Source: Curtobacterium pusillum (GTDB lineage: Bacteria; Actinomycetota; Actinomycetes; Actinomycetales; Microbacteriaceae). Taken from it: 64,000 bases of DNA. The DNA lies in assembly GCF_013359865.1 (NCBI RefSeq), contig NZ_JABMCE010000069.1:1-64000 (forward strand), in the 5' to 3' direction. This document shows positions 21,016 through 29,693 of this stretch, one piece after another; the first letter of the stretch is position 1; each line of letters opens with the position of its first letter. The translations under genes and the position numbers were made by a program. The notes below the pieces were generated by a model, which saw nothing but the letters and a program-made list of their open reading frames with translations, had not been told where the DNA came from and searched no databases.

Positions 21016-22887
21016 ATGAGCACGCTCGACGGCATCGTCGCCGCACCTGACACCGCCCCCTCGCCGGCCCTCCCGCTCGCCTCCCGGCAGGACGGCACGT
21101 ACCCCCGGCCCCAGATGCTCCGCCCGCACTGGGCAGACCTCGACGGCACGTGGTCGTTCCGCAACGACGGCGATGACGCCGACTGGCGCGGCGGCTTCCC
21201 GGAGGCCCGGGACATCGTCGTCCCGTTCCCGCCGGAGTCCGTCGCCTCGGGCATCGACGAGCCCGGCTTCCACCCCGTGGTCTGGTACTCCCGGCCGATC
21301 ACCCGCGCCGAACTCGACGCCGCGGGACACGGCGCCGAGGCCCCCCGCCTCGTGCTGCACTTCGGCGCCGTCGACTACCGCGCCCGGGTCTGGATGGACG
21401 GGCAGTTCATCGGCGAGCACGAGGGCGGCCACACCCCGTTCTCCTTCGACGTGACCGAGGTGCTCGCAGCCGATCCCGACGCTGCGCACACGCTCGTCGT
21501 CCGCGCCGAGGACGACCCGCACGACCTCACGCAGCCTCGCGGCAAGCAGGACTGGCACGAGGAGCCGCACGCGATCTGGTACCGCCGGACGACCGGGATC
21601 TGGCAGACCGTGTGGCTCGAGGCCGTACCGACCGCGTCGATCGAGTACCTCCGCTGGACGAACCTCGACCACCAGACCGTGCGCCTCACCGTCCGCATCG
21701 ACGGGGTCCGCACCGGCGGCGAGCGCCTCCGGGTCGTCGCCCGCTGGGACGAGCGCGACGAGCCCCTCGCCACGATCGAGACCACGCTCGGCGACGCCTC
21801 CGACGAGTTCGAGGTGCTCGTGCCGATCGCGCGGCAGACGAACGGGCAGGCCGAGGACGAGCTGCACTGGACGCCCGAAGCGCCGCGACTCGTCGACGCG
21901 ACGGTCAGCCTGCTGCCAGCGGACGCCGGTGCGGACTCGGCGCCGATCGATGCCGTCTCGTCGTACTTCGGCGTCCGCACGGTCGGCATCGACGGCGGCG
22001 CGTTCCTCCTGAACGGTCGGAGCTACGACGTCCGCAGCGTCCTCAACCAGGGCTACTGGCCGGACTCCCACATCGCGGCGCCGTCACGCGAGGCGCTCCG
22101 CCGTGAGGTCGAACTCATCAAGGAGCTCGGGTTCAACGCAGCACGCAACCACCAGAAGGTCGAGGACCCGCGCTTCCTGTACTGGGCGGACCGGCTCGGC
22201 ATCCTGGTGTGGGGCGAGGCACCCGGCGCCTACGCCTTCTCGCCGCGCGCGGTGCAGCGGCTCATGCGCGAGTGGATGGACGCCGTCGAGCGCGACGCCT
22301 CGCACCCGTCGATCGTGACCTGGGTACCCGCGAACGAGAGCTGGGGCGTGCAGCACATCGCGACCGACCGAGCTCAGCAGGCGTACGCCCGTGCGCTGGC
22401 CGACGTCACGCGGGCGATCGACCCGACGCGGCCGGTCATCTCGAACGACGGCTGGGAGCACCCGGAGTCGGACATCATCACGGTCCACGACTACGAGGGC
22501 GACGGACCGCGCCTCGCCGCGACGTACGCGGACGAGGTCGCACGCACCGTCCTGGTGAACGGCATCGGTCCCGCCGACCGCCGGATCCTCGTCGGGGGCG
22601 CTGTCGACCACGGGCAGCCCGTGATGCTCACCGAGTTCGGCGGCGTCAACTACCAGCCGGGCGCTCAGCGCGAGGACGGCTGGGGCTACACGACCGCTGC
22701 GGACGGCGACGACTGGATCGCCCGCATCACGGCCCTGTACGACGCGATCCGCGCGAGCTCGTTCCTCGCGGGGTCCTGCTACACGCAGCTGACCGACACG
22801 ATGCAGGAGACGAACGGCCTCCTCAACGCCGACCGCACCCCGAAGGTGCCGATCGAGCAGATCCGCCGGGCGGTCACCGGACGCTGA
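21016..22887 (+). CDS. Glycoside hydrolase family 2 protein (beta-glycosidase)
   Basis: 623-residue GH2 enzyme of the beta-galactosidase/beta-glucuronidase class. Order: an N-terminal jelly-roll sugar-binding domain (about 30-190), an immunoglobulin-like domain (about 195-310), and a TIM barrel with acid/base N-E-S in W-V-P-A-N-E-S-W-G and nucleophile E in M-L-T-E-F-G-G. No signal peptide, so it is probably cytoplasmic and acts on imported oligosaccharides. Start set at ATG 21016; 22 codons further upstream in frame would run through the operator. The specific substrate cannot be assigned. Confidence 0.88.
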   Translation: MSTLDGIVAAPDTAPSPALPLASRQDGTYPRPQMLRPHWADLDGTWSFRNDGDDADWRGGFPEARDIVVPFPPESVASGIDEPGFHPVVWYSRPITRAELDAAGHGAEAPRLVLHFGAVDYRARVWMDGQFIGEHEGGHTPFSFDVTEVLAADPDAAHTLVVRAEDDPHDLTQPRGKQDWHEEPHAIWYRRTTGIWQTVWLEAVPTASIEYLRWTNLDHQTVRLTVRIDGVRTGGERLRVVARWDERDEPLATIETTLGDASDEFEVLVPIARQTNGQAEDELHWTPEAPRLVDATVSLLPADAGADSAPIDAVSSYFGVRTVGIDGGAFLLNGRSYDVRSVLNQGYWPDSHIAAPSREALRREVELIKELGFNAARNHQKVEDPRFLYWADRLGILVWGEAPGAYAFSPRAVQRLMREWMDAVERDASHPSIVTWVPANESWGVQHIATDRAQQAYARALADVTRAIDPTRPVISNDGWEHPESDIITVHDYEGDGPRLAATYADEVARTVLVNGIGPADRRILVGGAVDHGQPVMLTEFGGVNYQPGAQREDGWGYTTAADGDDWIARITALYDAIRASSFLAGSCYTQLTDTMQETNGLLNADRTPKVPIEQIRRAVTGR

Positions 22888-22908
22888 CCGCTCCTCCCTT
22901 CCCCTCCC

Positions 22909-22978
22909 CGAAACGCAACCTGGGCGGTTTCCCGCAGCGGAACAGCGCTGCGGGAAACCGCCCACGTTGCGTTTTGCG
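22909..22978. repeat. GCAAAACGCAAC-type hairpin repeat, copy A
   Basis: About 70 bp, near-perfect inverted repeat: outer arms AAACGCAAC / GTTGCGTTT, inner arms GGGCGGTTTCCCGCAGCG / CGCTGCGGGAAACCGCCC and a short loop. It lies 21 bases after the GH2 stop codon and 22 bases before the next start, and could act as a terminator. Related copies are at 27240 and 40229. Confidence 0.9.
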
Positions 22979-23000
22979 GGAGCGTGCGAGGATCGGTCGG

Positions 23001-24200
23001 GTGACCAGCGTTGCGGAGACGACCCGCGCCTCCAGGCCGGCCCTGGAGGCGCGCCACAGCGGGTGGACCACTCCCCTGCTCCTGTGGCTGGCTTCACGTC
23101 TGGTCAGCACGGCCTTGCTCGCGACGGTCTACGTCGTGGCGACGACCAACGGCTGGCCGTTCGCGTCGTACCGACGCGACCCGTCGTTCTTCACGTTCTC
23201 GGGATCGTGGGACGCGTCCTTCTACCGGATCATCGCGGAGCACGGGTACCCGACGACGCTGCCCCTCGACGACGCCGGGCACGTGGCGCCGAACGCGTGG
23301 GCGTTCCTGCCCGTGTTCCCCACGCTCGTGCGGGCTGCGATGCCGCTCACGGGTGGCTCGTTCTGGGTCGCCGGGTTCCTCGTCGCGACGCTCGCCGGGG
23401 CCGGGGCGTGCGTCCTGCTGTACCGGCTGGTCCTCGCGGTGGGGTGCTCGCACCGGGCGCGATGGGCGACCGCGCTGTTCGCGTTCGGACCCACCTCCTT
23501 CCTGCTGCAGGTCGCCTACGCCGAGAGCACGTTCCTGCTGCTGCTCTTCGGAGCGCTGCTGGCCCTCGTGCGTCGGCGGTACTGGCTGGTGGCGCCGCTC
23601 GGGGTCGTCGCGGCGTTCACGAAGCCGGGGGTGCTGGCGCTGGCGGTCGCACTCGCGGTCCACCTCGTCGTGCGGTGGGTGCAGGATCGGCGTTCGCTCC
23701 CCGTGAAGGACACGATCGCGATCGTCGTGTCGGGGCTCGTCGTCGCGGGGGCGGGGCTGGCGTGGCCGGTGATCGCCTCCGCGGTGACCGGCCGGCCGAA
23801 CGCGTACCTCGACACCGAGCTGTCCTGGTGGGTCGGCTTCGTCGGACGGCAGCACTTCGCGCCGCTCACGCCGTGGTTCACGATGGCGGGGACGTGGCTC
23901 GGGCCGCTCGGGATCGTGCTCGTGGTGGCCGTACTCGCCGGCGCGGTGTGGTTCTGGACCCGTCCGTCCGTGCGGGCGCTGGGCGTCGACGTGCTGTCGT
24001 TCACGGCGTCGTACGCGCTGTACCTCGTCGCGGTGTTCCTGCCGCAGCAGAGCCTGCCGCGGCTGCTGATGCCGATGGCGCCGCTGCTCGGGTCGGACGT
24101 GTTCGTGCGGACCCGGCGTCGTGCGGTGACGTGGCTGATCGTCGGGGTGTGCCTGCAGCCGGTCGCGATCGTGCTGCTCTGGTTCCTCGGGTACCCCTGA
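23001..24200 (+). CDS. PIG-V-like integral membrane mannosyltransferase
   Basis: 399-residue polytopic membrane protein with about 9-11 hydrophobic segments. The loop after TM1 contains W-D-A-S-F-Y-R-I-I-A-E-H-G-Y, the aspartate-bearing signature of the PIG-V/GT-C mannosyltransferase group that uses polyprenyl-phosphate-mannose in cell-envelope glycan or lipoglycan synthesis. The cytoplasmic N-terminal 15-20 residues are encoded largely by an inverted GGAGGCGCGG pair (23024-23053). GTG start with a weak GAGG upstream. Acceptor unknown. Confidence 0.75.
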   Translation: MTSVAETTRASRPALEARHSGWTTPLLLWLASRLVSTALLATVYVVATTNGWPFASYRRDPSFFTFSGSWDASFYRIIAEHGYPTTLPLDDAGHVAPNAWAFLPVFPTLVRAAMPLTGGSFWVAGFLVATLAGAGACVLLYRLVLAVGCSHRARWATALFAFGPTSFLLQVAYAESTFLLLLFGALLALVRRRYWLVAPLGVVAAFTKPGVLALAVALAVHLVVRWVQDRRSLPVKDTIAIVVSGLVVAGAGLAWPVIASAVTGRPNAYLDTELSWWVGFVGRQHFAPLTPWFTMAGTWLGPLGIVLVVAVLAGAVWFWTRPSVRALGVDVLSFTASYALYLVAVFLPQQSLPRLLMPMAPLLGSDVFVRTRRRAVTWLIVGVCLQPVAIVLLWFLGYP

Positions 24201-24259
24201 CGCGTGCCGCCTGCCGCGTGCCGCGGGCCGCGCGGCGCGCGGCGCCGGGGACCGCTGAG

Positions 24260-24317
24260 CACCGGTGTTCGTCGATCGCACACGCGCATTCCGCGGTGTC
24301 ACGGACGGGAACCGGTG
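24260..24317. repeat. 58-bp CACCGGTG palindromic repeat, degenerate copy
   Basis: Exactly 58 bp, bounded by CACCGGTG and ACCGGTG, about 46 of 58 positions identical to the near-perfect palindrome at 30633-30690. The stem is broken by mismatches. It lies between the convergent mannosyltransferase and amidase-domain genes. Confidence 0.8.
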
Positions 24318-24331
24318 TGGTGCGGAGCGCG

Positions 24332-25369
24332 CTACGCGTCGAACGTGTGGAACCAGGCCGTGCCGCCCGGGTGCTGCACGGTGATCATCTCGTCGAGGTC
24401 GCGGTACGGCCCGTCCTGGTTGTGGCTCGCCGACTTGATGCGGATCGTGCCGTCCGGCTCCGTGAACACCTCGGACACGATCGTGGTGTGGTCCGGCGAG
24501 TCGTTGTCGTTCCAGTCGTAGAACACGATGTCGCCGACCTTGACCTTGTCGCGCTCGTCGAGGGATCGCCGGGTGAGCCCGAACTCCGCTGCGTTCGCCG
24601 TCAGCCAGGGGTCCATCGTGGGGCAGTACGTCCACGTCGCCGAGTGCGCGGCGCCGGCGTCCCGGTTGTACCAGTCGGAGCGCTGCTTCCACCCCCGGGC
24701 GATGAGCGTCTGACTGACGTAGTTCGCGCAGTCGCCGCCGATCGGGTTCATCGTCCCGTACTCGGCGGTGTTGTAGTCCTTCCAGTGCGCCATCGCGTAC
24801 TCGAGCTGACGGTCCACGTCCGTGAGCGCCGCGTAGGCCAGGGTCGTCGTCGCGATCGCGGAGCCGACGTCCGGCACCGGCGAAGCCGTCGGCGTGGGCG
24901 TCGCGGTGGCACCGTCCTGCGTCGCGCCCGCCTGCCCGTCGTTCGCGGCGCTGCCGTTGCCGTCCGACGACTGGTTCGCAGACGGCGAAGACTCGATCGC
25001 ATCGGTGAAGAGCGCCACGTCGGCACTCCCCGCCGTGTACATCGCCTGGTGCGGTGCCGTGAAGGTCACCTTCGTCGCGGTCGCCCGTACGTCCCGAGCG
25101 GCGACCCCGCCCACGGTGACGCCCTTGACGGCGGCCAGCCCGCCGCCGGCGACGGTGATCGTCACACCGCCCGCGAGCGGGACCCGAGCAGGGCTGAGGG
25201 ACGTCGCGACGGGCTTCGCGGAAGCGCCACCCCCTGCCGTGGCGCGGCCGGACCCGCCCGAACCCTTGTCGACCCCACCGTCGCCCGATGAGCACGCCGC
25301 GACCGCCAGCCCGATGCCGGTCACCCCGGCGAGCGAGAGCAGGGATCGGCGCGTGAGCGAAGCAGTCAT
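24332..25369 (-). CDS. Secreted Tat-type lipoprotein with amidase domain
   Basis: 345 residues. N-terminus T-R-R-S-L-L-S-L-A-G followed by a hydrophobic run and A-A-C-S-S is a twin-arginine lipoprotein signal, so the protein is probably anchored outside the membrane. Residues about 50-120 resemble an IPT/TIG beta-sandwich; a Thr/Pro/Ala linker follows. The C-terminal half (about 175-345) matches the putative amidase domain family (Amidase_6), with G-D-C-A-N-Y-V-S-Q, D-I-V-F-Y-D-W and D-H-T-T-I-V supplying the NlpC/P60-like Cys-His pair. A cell-wall role is inferred. ATG 25369 has GGGAAG upstream. Confidence 0.8.
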   Translation of the reverse strand: MTASLTRRSLLSLAGVTGIGLAVAACSSGDGGVDKGSGGSGRATAGGGASAKPVATSLSPARVPLAGGVTITVAGGGLAAVKGVTVGGVAARDVRATATKVTFTAPHQAMYTAGSADVALFTDAIESSPSANQSSDGNGSAANDGQAGATQDGATATPTPTASPVPDVGSAIATTTLAYAALTDVDRQLEYAMAHWKDYNTAEYGTMNPIGGDCANYVSQTLIARGWKQRSDWYNRDAGAAHSATWTYCPTMDPWLTANAAEFGLTRRSLDERDKVKVGDIVFYDWNDNDSPDHTTIVSEVFTEPDGTIRIKSASHNQDGPYRDLDEMITVQHPGGTAWFHTFDA

Positions 25370-25440
25370 GGTGCTTCCCAGGGTAGGCGACGACGCGGCA
25401 GGATCACTGGCAGGAACCACCGTCGAGAGGATCAGACCCG

Positions 25441-25824
25441 ATGCCCGAGAGCCACGACTTCTTCGTCGCAGCCGACCCCGGATCCGTCCGCGCCCGAGTC
25501 CGCGGTGCCCTCGTCCGAGAGGGCTACACCGTCGAGGACGGCGAGCAGGGAGCCCTCCGCGCGACCCGCGGCAGCATGGGGCTCACGCTGCTCATCGGCG
25601 GCCTGGCGAACGACCGCACCTTCCACACCCGGCTCGACGTGCAGATCATGGTCGCGTCCGACGGCCGGACGGTCGCGCGGCTGCTCCGGGGCGCCGGTAC
25701 GTCAGCGCTCAAGGGAGGCGCACTCGGCGTCTCACGCGGCAACCGTGCGTTCGAGCAGGCGGCGAACGCGATCCACACCGACCTCGCGCAGGCCGGCGTG
25801 CTGACGGAGAGCATTCCCGGCTGA
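25441..25824 (+). CDS. Conserved hypothetical protein (127 aa)
   Basis: Not recognised. Small soluble alpha/beta protein: an N-terminal F-F-V-A-A-D-P-G-S-V-R-A segment suggests a cytosolic domain with a polar helix, then several beta-strands, and a glycine-rich stretch (A-L-K-G-G-A-L-G-V-S-R-G). No signal peptide or cysteine motif. ATG with GAGAGG about 8 bases upstream. Divergent from the lipoprotein gene; followed by the tRNA-Ala terminator. Confidence 0.75.
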   Translation: MPESHDFFVAADPGSVRARVRGALVREGYTVEDGEQGALRATRGSMGLTLLIGGLANDRTFHTRLDVQIMVASDGRTVARLLRGAGTSALKGGALGVSRGNRAFEQAANAIHTDLAQAGVLTESIPG

Positions 25825-25861
25825 CGCCGGGCTGCCGGGCGGGAGCGCCGCCGGAAACGAC

Positions 25862-25886
25862 GAAGGCCACCCGAGCGGGTGGCCTT
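25862..25886. terminator. Hairpin terminator between tRNA-Ala and the 127-aa gene
   Basis: Perfect arms GAAGGCCACCCG / GGGTGGCCTTC around AGC, with a short T-rich stretch on the plus side. It ends the plus-strand hypothetical gene and, read leftward, the tRNA transcript. Confidence 0.85.
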
Positions 25887-25892
25887 CTGTCT

Positions 25893-25968
25893 TGGTGGAG
25901 CTAAGGGGATTCGAACCCCTGACCTTCTCATTGCGAACGAGACGCGCTACCAACTGCGCCATAGCCCC
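25893..25968 (-). tRNA. tRNA-Ala (anticodon CGC)
   Basis: A 76-base cloverleaf folds on the minus strand. Acceptor GGGGCTA pairs with TAGCTCC and includes the G3-U70 pair that marks tRNA-Ala. D-arm is GCGC/GCGC, anticodon stem TCTCG/TGAGA with loop TTCGCAA, giving anticodon CGC (codon GCG). T-arm is AGGGG-TTCGAAT-CCCCT. The 3' CCA is encoded. Confidence 0.97.
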
Positions 25969-26019
25969 AAGGACTCGTCAACCCTAGCACCCAGGTCGGC
26001 CCGACCTGAAATCGGGGAA

Positions 26020-27117
26020 TCAGACGGCGCGGCGACGACGCATGATCGCGTCGAGGTCGGCCTGCTGGTACGCATCGTCGCCGAGGACGCCCATGCCCGC
26101 CCACTTGCTCGGCGGCGCGGGCGTCTCGGCGACCGGTTCGGCCGCGGGAGCGGTGGGGGCAGCAGACGCAGGCGCCGGAGCACGCAGACCGAGTCGCTCA
26201 GCCAGGCGCCCCTGGTCGTGCGCGGAGAGCGACGCGACCGCCTCCTCGACGTCGGGCCGCATCCGCGAGACACGGGCGAGCGACGGATCGGCCTCGGCAG
26301 CGCGGATCGCGGCGGCCTCGGCCTCCGCCTCCGCCTTGGCTTCCGCCACGCGCTCCTTCAGCCGGGCAGCGAGCTCGGCTGCGGACTCCGGCGCGGCAGC
26401 GGGAGCAGCCGGACGCTCCACGTAGAGCGGCTTCGGCACCGAGTTCGGCGTCCAGGTCCGGTCGCGCGCGGGTTCGGCGGGCTGCTCGCTCGACAGCGGC
26501 GGCGCCGGGTCCGTCCACTGGTGCGTCGGCCTGGAGGCACGGCTCGCCTCCGGCACGACCGTCGCGGTCCGCGCCTTCCGTGCCTTCGCGACCTGGTGCA
26601 GCTGCGCGAGGACGGCGGCGGATCCGCCGGCGACGACGAGTCCGGCGACCCCGACCAACCACGCGGCCGGGGCGGCGGCGAACACGACGACCGCGACCAC
26701 GACGCCGGCGGTGCCGAGCAGGGTCGCCCCGAGCCGGGACCGCCGCATGCGCATCGCGGTGAGGGCGGGGACCGAGGAGGCGCGCTCGAGCACGGGGGCC
26801 TGCTCGGCGAGTCGCCGGGTGATCTCCCGCTGACGGGCGGCTTCGTGCGCGCGGACGATCGCGGTGCGCTTGGCCTCTTCCGACCTCGCGACACGCTGCG
26901 CCTCGGCGAGGGACTTGGCGTTCATCTCGATGCGGACCTCGTCCGGGAGCTCGGCGGTCTGCGCGAGGATCCGGAGCGTCTGCTGCAGGCGGATCGCGTT
27001 CCGCTCGGTGGCGAGGTACTGGCGTCGGGCCGCCCAGGACGGCATGAGGTACACGAGCCAGAGCACGGCCGCGACGAGCAGGACGATGCCGCCGCCCCAG
27101 GAGCCGATACCTGCCAT
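26020..27117 (-). CDS. Hypothetical membrane protein with long Ala-rich cytosolic tail
   Basis: No recognised enzymatic family. About 365 residues: TM segment at about 5-25; a charged helical stretch with many Arg/Glu (about 35-130), probably coiled coil; a hydrophobic pair of TM segments (about 140-180); then an Ala/Pro/Glu-rich, likely disordered C-terminal half. A diverged repeat arm at 26529-26550 encodes the R-A-S-R-P segment. ATG 27117 is assumed; GTG 27144 is an alternative, and neither has a clear Shine-Dalgarno. The tRNA-Ala gene begins 51 bases after its stop, so the two may share a transcript. Confidence 0.65.
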   Translation of the reverse strand: MAGIGSWGGGIVLLVAAVLWLVYLMPSWAARRQYLATERNAIRLQQTLRILAQTAELPDEVRIEMNAKSLAEAQRVARSEEAKRTAIVRAHEAARQREITRRLAEQAPVLERASSVPALTAMRMRRSRLGATLLGTAGVVVAVVVFAAAPAAWLVGVAGLVVAGGSAAVLAQLHQVAKARKARTATVVPEASRASRPTHQWTDPAPPLSSEQPAEPARDRTWTPNSVPKPLYVERPAAPAAAPESAAELAARLKERVAEAKAEAEAEAAAIRAAEADPSLARVSRMRPDVEEAVASLSAHDQGRLAERLGLRAPAPASAAPTAPAAEPVAETPAPPSKWAGMGVLGDDAYQQADLDAIMRRRRAV

Positions 27118-27203
27118 GTGGACACGGTAGGGGTGGCGGTTCACCTGGCAGGTGATTGCCGGACGCGTGTTGCGCGTGTCGTGACGAATTCACCGGGGGC
27201 GAG

Positions 27204-27213
27204 CCGCGCCTCC
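27204..27213. repeat. Single GGAGGCGCGG repeat (complement)
   Basis: Exact 10-mer (CCGCGCCTCC on the plus strand) followed by CGTCCG, between the membrane-protein gene and the 72-bp hairpin repeat at 27240. No inverted partner nearby. Confidence 0.7.
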
Positions 27214-27239
27214 CGTCCGCCCACCACCACCCGCCCGCT

Positions 27240-27311
27240 CGCAAAACGCAACCTCGGCGGTTGCTCGCAGCGGTATCTCGCTGCGAGCAACCGCCCACGT
27301 TGCGTTTTGCG
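27240..27311. repeat. GCAAAACGCAAC-type hairpin repeat, copy B
   Basis: 72 bp; outer arms CGCAAAACGCAAC / GTTGCGTTTTGCG, inner arms GGCGGTTGCTCGCAGCG / CGCTGCGAGCAACCGCC. Compared with copy A, the stem positions TTTCCC/GGGAAA are TTGCTC/GAGCAA here, so the changes are compensatory and pairing is kept. It lies 22 bases past the acetyltransferase stop. Confidence 0.9.
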
Positions 27312-27333
27312 GGAGGGGTGGGGGTGGGCGGGG

Positions 27334-27993
27334 TCAGACGCGGGGGGTTGTGTGGAGCGGCAGTGCCGCCTCGTCGCGGGCCGCCAGCGGGACGCTGCCG
27401 GCGCCGGGCGGCACCTGGCCGCGGACCCAGCGTTCGAGGACGCCCTCGCGGACCTCCTCGGCGACGAGCGCGAAGCAGAAGTGGTCCCGCCAGTCGCCGT
27501 TGATGTGGATGTACCGACGACGTAGTCCCTCGTACCGGAAGCCGAGCTTCTCGACCACGCGCAACGAGGGGGCGTTCTCCGGACGGATGCAGATCTCGAT
27601 CCGGTGGATGCCGACGACCCGGAAGCAGTGGTCCACGGCCATCGCGACGGCGATCGGCGTGACGTTGTGGCCGGCCGCGTCCTCGACGACCCAGTACCCG
27701 ATCGAGGCGCTCGCGAGGGAGCCGTACGTGATACCGGAGACGTTGAGCTGCCCGACGAAGCGGCCGTCGAGCTCCATCGCGAACGGGAGTCCGAGTCCCG
27801 CGCGGGCGTTGGCCTGGAGCGCGCGGATGCTGCCCCGGACGTCGGTGGAGACGTGTCCGGAGGGGCTCGTGGCCTCCCACGTGCGGAGCCACGAACGGTT
27901 CGTCGCGAGGGCGACGTCGAGGTCGCGGGTGTCGCGGAGGCGGAGGGGCCGGATGGTGACCCGCCCGTGGGACAGGGTCGGGATCGTCGTCAT
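27334..27993 (-). CDS. GNAT family N-acetyltransferase (RimJ/RimL-like)
   Basis: 219-residue acetyl-CoA-dependent transferase of the RimJ-like branch, members of which modify protein N-termini or small amines. It has the N-terminal I-R-P-L-R-L-R-D strand, a Q-L-N-V-S-G-I strand, and the R-V-V-E-K-L-G-F-R-Y-E-G acetyl-CoA end motif. ATG 27993 is preceded by GGAGG with 6-base spacing. 69 bases downstream of galU on the same strand, so probably co-transcribed; substrate unknown. Confidence 0.85.
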   Translation of the reverse strand: MTTIPTLSHGRVTIRPLRLRDTRDLDVALATNRSWLRTWEATSPSGHVSTDVRGSIRALQANARAGLGLPFAMELDGRFVGQLNVSGITYGSLASASIGYWVVEDAAGHNVTPIAVAMAVDHCFRVVGIHRIEICIRPENAPSLRVVEKLGFRYEGLRRRYIHINGDWRDHFCFALVAEEVREGVLERWVRGQVPPGAGSVPLAARDEAALPLHTTPRV

Positions 27994-28062
27994 CGCGCTG
28001 GTTCCTCCGGATGCGTCGAACGGGCCCGGGGACGTCCCCGGACCCGTTCGGCGACGGGTCGA

Positions 28063-28953
28063 CTATTCGCCCGCGTTGAACTCCTTCAGCCACGACTTGA
28101 GGTCGGGCCCGAGGTCCTCGCGGTCCGAGGCGAGCTGGACGATCGCCTTGATGTAGTCGAGTTTGTCACCGGTGTCGTACCGACGTCCACGGAACACGAC
28201 GCCGTACACGCCGCCGGTCCACTCCTCGGCGCTCGCCATCTTCATGAGCGCGTCGGTCAGCTGGATCTCGCCGCCCTTGCCCGGCTCCTGCTTCTCCAGG
28301 ACGTCGAAGACCTCGGGGCGGATGACGTAGCGGCCGATGATCGCCAGGTTCGAGGGCGCCTCGCCCTGGGCCGGCTTCTCGACGAGGCCGGTGATCTTCA
28401 CGACGTCGTCGGTGTCGGTCTCCTCGACCGTGGCGATGCCGTAGAGGTGCGTCTGCGACGCGGGGACCTCGAGCAGTGCCACGACGGTGGCGTTCTTCTC
28501 GCCCTGGACCTCGATCATGCGCTGCAGCAGCGGGTCGCGGGCGTCGATGATGTCGTCACCGAGGAGCACGGCGAACGGCTCGCGACCGACGTGCATCTTC
28601 GCGCGGAGCACCGCGTGGCCGAGGCCCAGCGGGTCGCCCTGCCGGACGTAGTGCATGTCGGCGAGGTCCGTCGACTGGTTCACCTTCTGCAGCTTCTCGT
28701 GGTCGCCCTTCTTCTTCAGGGTCTCCTCGAGCTCGGACACGTGGTCGAAATGGTTCTCGAGCGCGTTCTTGTTGCGGCCCGTGATCATCAGCACGTCGGT
28801 GAGTCCTGCGCCGACAGCCTCTTCCACCACGTACTGGATGGCCGGCTTGTCGACGACGGGGAGCATCTCCTTCGGCATCGCCTTGGTCGCGGGGAGGAAG
28901 CGGGTGCCCAGCCCTGCCGCTGGGATCACCGCCTTGGAAATCTGGAAGCCCAT
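28063..28953 (-). CDS. galU: UTP-glucose-1-phosphate uridylyltransferase
   Basis: Makes UDP-glucose for envelope polysaccharides and glycolipids. The 296-residue protein has the nucleotidyltransferase signature A-V-I-P-A-A-G-L-G-T-R-F-L-P-A-T-K (about 8-24), V-E-K-P and the L-G-D-D block typical of GalU. ATG 28953 gives the standard start. The 5-formyl-THF cyclo-ligase gene is divergent from it, an arrangement common in actinobacteria. Confidence 0.95.
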   Translation of the reverse strand: MGFQISKAVIPAAGLGTRFLPATKAMPKEMLPVVDKPAIQYVVEEAVGAGLTDVLMITGRNKNALENHFDHVSELEETLKKKGDHEKLQKVNQSTDLADMHYVRQGDPLGLGHAVLRAKMHVGREPFAVLLGDDIIDARDPLLQRMIEVQGEKNATVVALLEVPASQTHLYGIATVEETDTDDVVKITGLVEKPAQGEAPSNLAIIGRYVIRPEVFDVLEKQEPGKGGEIQLTDALMKMASAEEWTGGVYGVVFRGRRYDTGDKLDYIKAIVQLASDREDLGPDLKSWLKEFNAGE

Positions 28954-29107
28954 ACCTCGACCGTATCGGATGCCCCCATTACGGGGACGTAAACGAAGCG
29001 AGGACACGGGATGAGGACGCGATGTGACGGAAAGCCGCAGCGCACCGCTCAGGGGCCCGAGCAGCGCGCTCGGGGCCGCTGTCAGCGCGCTCGTTAGACT
29101 CCTCGGC

Positions 29108-29692
29108 ATGATCGCCGATCTCGGGAACGAGAAGCGCGCCCTGCGAGCCGAGCTCCGGCAGCGGCGGCGCACCCGGACCACGACCGAACGCGATGCCGAC
29201 ACCGAGGCGCTCACCGCGACCCTCCAGCGCTTCGCCGAGGAGCGGCAGGTCCGGTCGATCGCGCTGTACCTCTCCGCCCCGGACGAGCCGAACGTCCGAC
29301 CCTTCCTCGACTGGGCGTTCGAGCACCACGTCCGTGTCCTGCTGCCGATCACCCGTGAGGACGGACTGCTCGACTGGGCGGTCGGCGACGGCTCGTCCGA
29401 GACCGAGGGCCTCGCTGGCATGCCCGAGGTGGTCGGCGAGGTGCTCTCCCCGCTCGCGATCAACGACGTCGACGCCATCCTCGCCCCCGCCGCAGCCGTC
29501 GGGCACGACGGGGTCCGGATGGGGTGGGGCCGCGGCTACTACGACAAGACCCTCGGGTCGATGGCGAACCGCCCGCCCGTCTATGCTGTGATCTTCGACT
29601 CGGAGTACCTCGACGAGGTCCCGCGCGAACCCCACGACGAACCCGTCGACGGCATCATCACGCCGTCGCGCATCATCACCTTCCGGAGCTAG
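29108..29692 (+). CDS. 5-formyltetrahydrofolate cyclo-ligase
   Basis: ATP-dependent conversion of 5-formyl-THF to 5,10-methenyl-THF. The 194-residue protein has an N-terminal Lys/Arg-rich helix (E-K-R-A-L-R-A-E-L-R) and the family signature M-G-W-G-R-G-Y-Y-D-K near 145. ATG 29108 is chosen over an upstream GTG because the family starts there. TAGACT at 29095-29100 ends 7 bases before the ATG, suggesting a leaderless transcript (inference). Confidence 0.92.
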   Translation: MIADLGNEKRALRAELRQRRRTRTTTERDADTEALTATLQRFAEERQVRSIALYLSAPDEPNVRPFLDWAFEHHVRVLLPITREDGLLDWAVGDGSSETEGLAGMPEVVGEVLSPLAINDVDAILAPAAAVGHDGVRMGWGRGYYDKTLGSMANRPPVYAVIFDSEYLDEVPREPHDEPVDGIITPSRIITFRS

Positions 29693-29693
29693 G

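Noticed and set aside
22909..22978. Repeat A considered as part of a CRISPR array
   Set aside because: The three related copies are kilobases apart, palindromic throughout, with no regular spacers and no cas genes.
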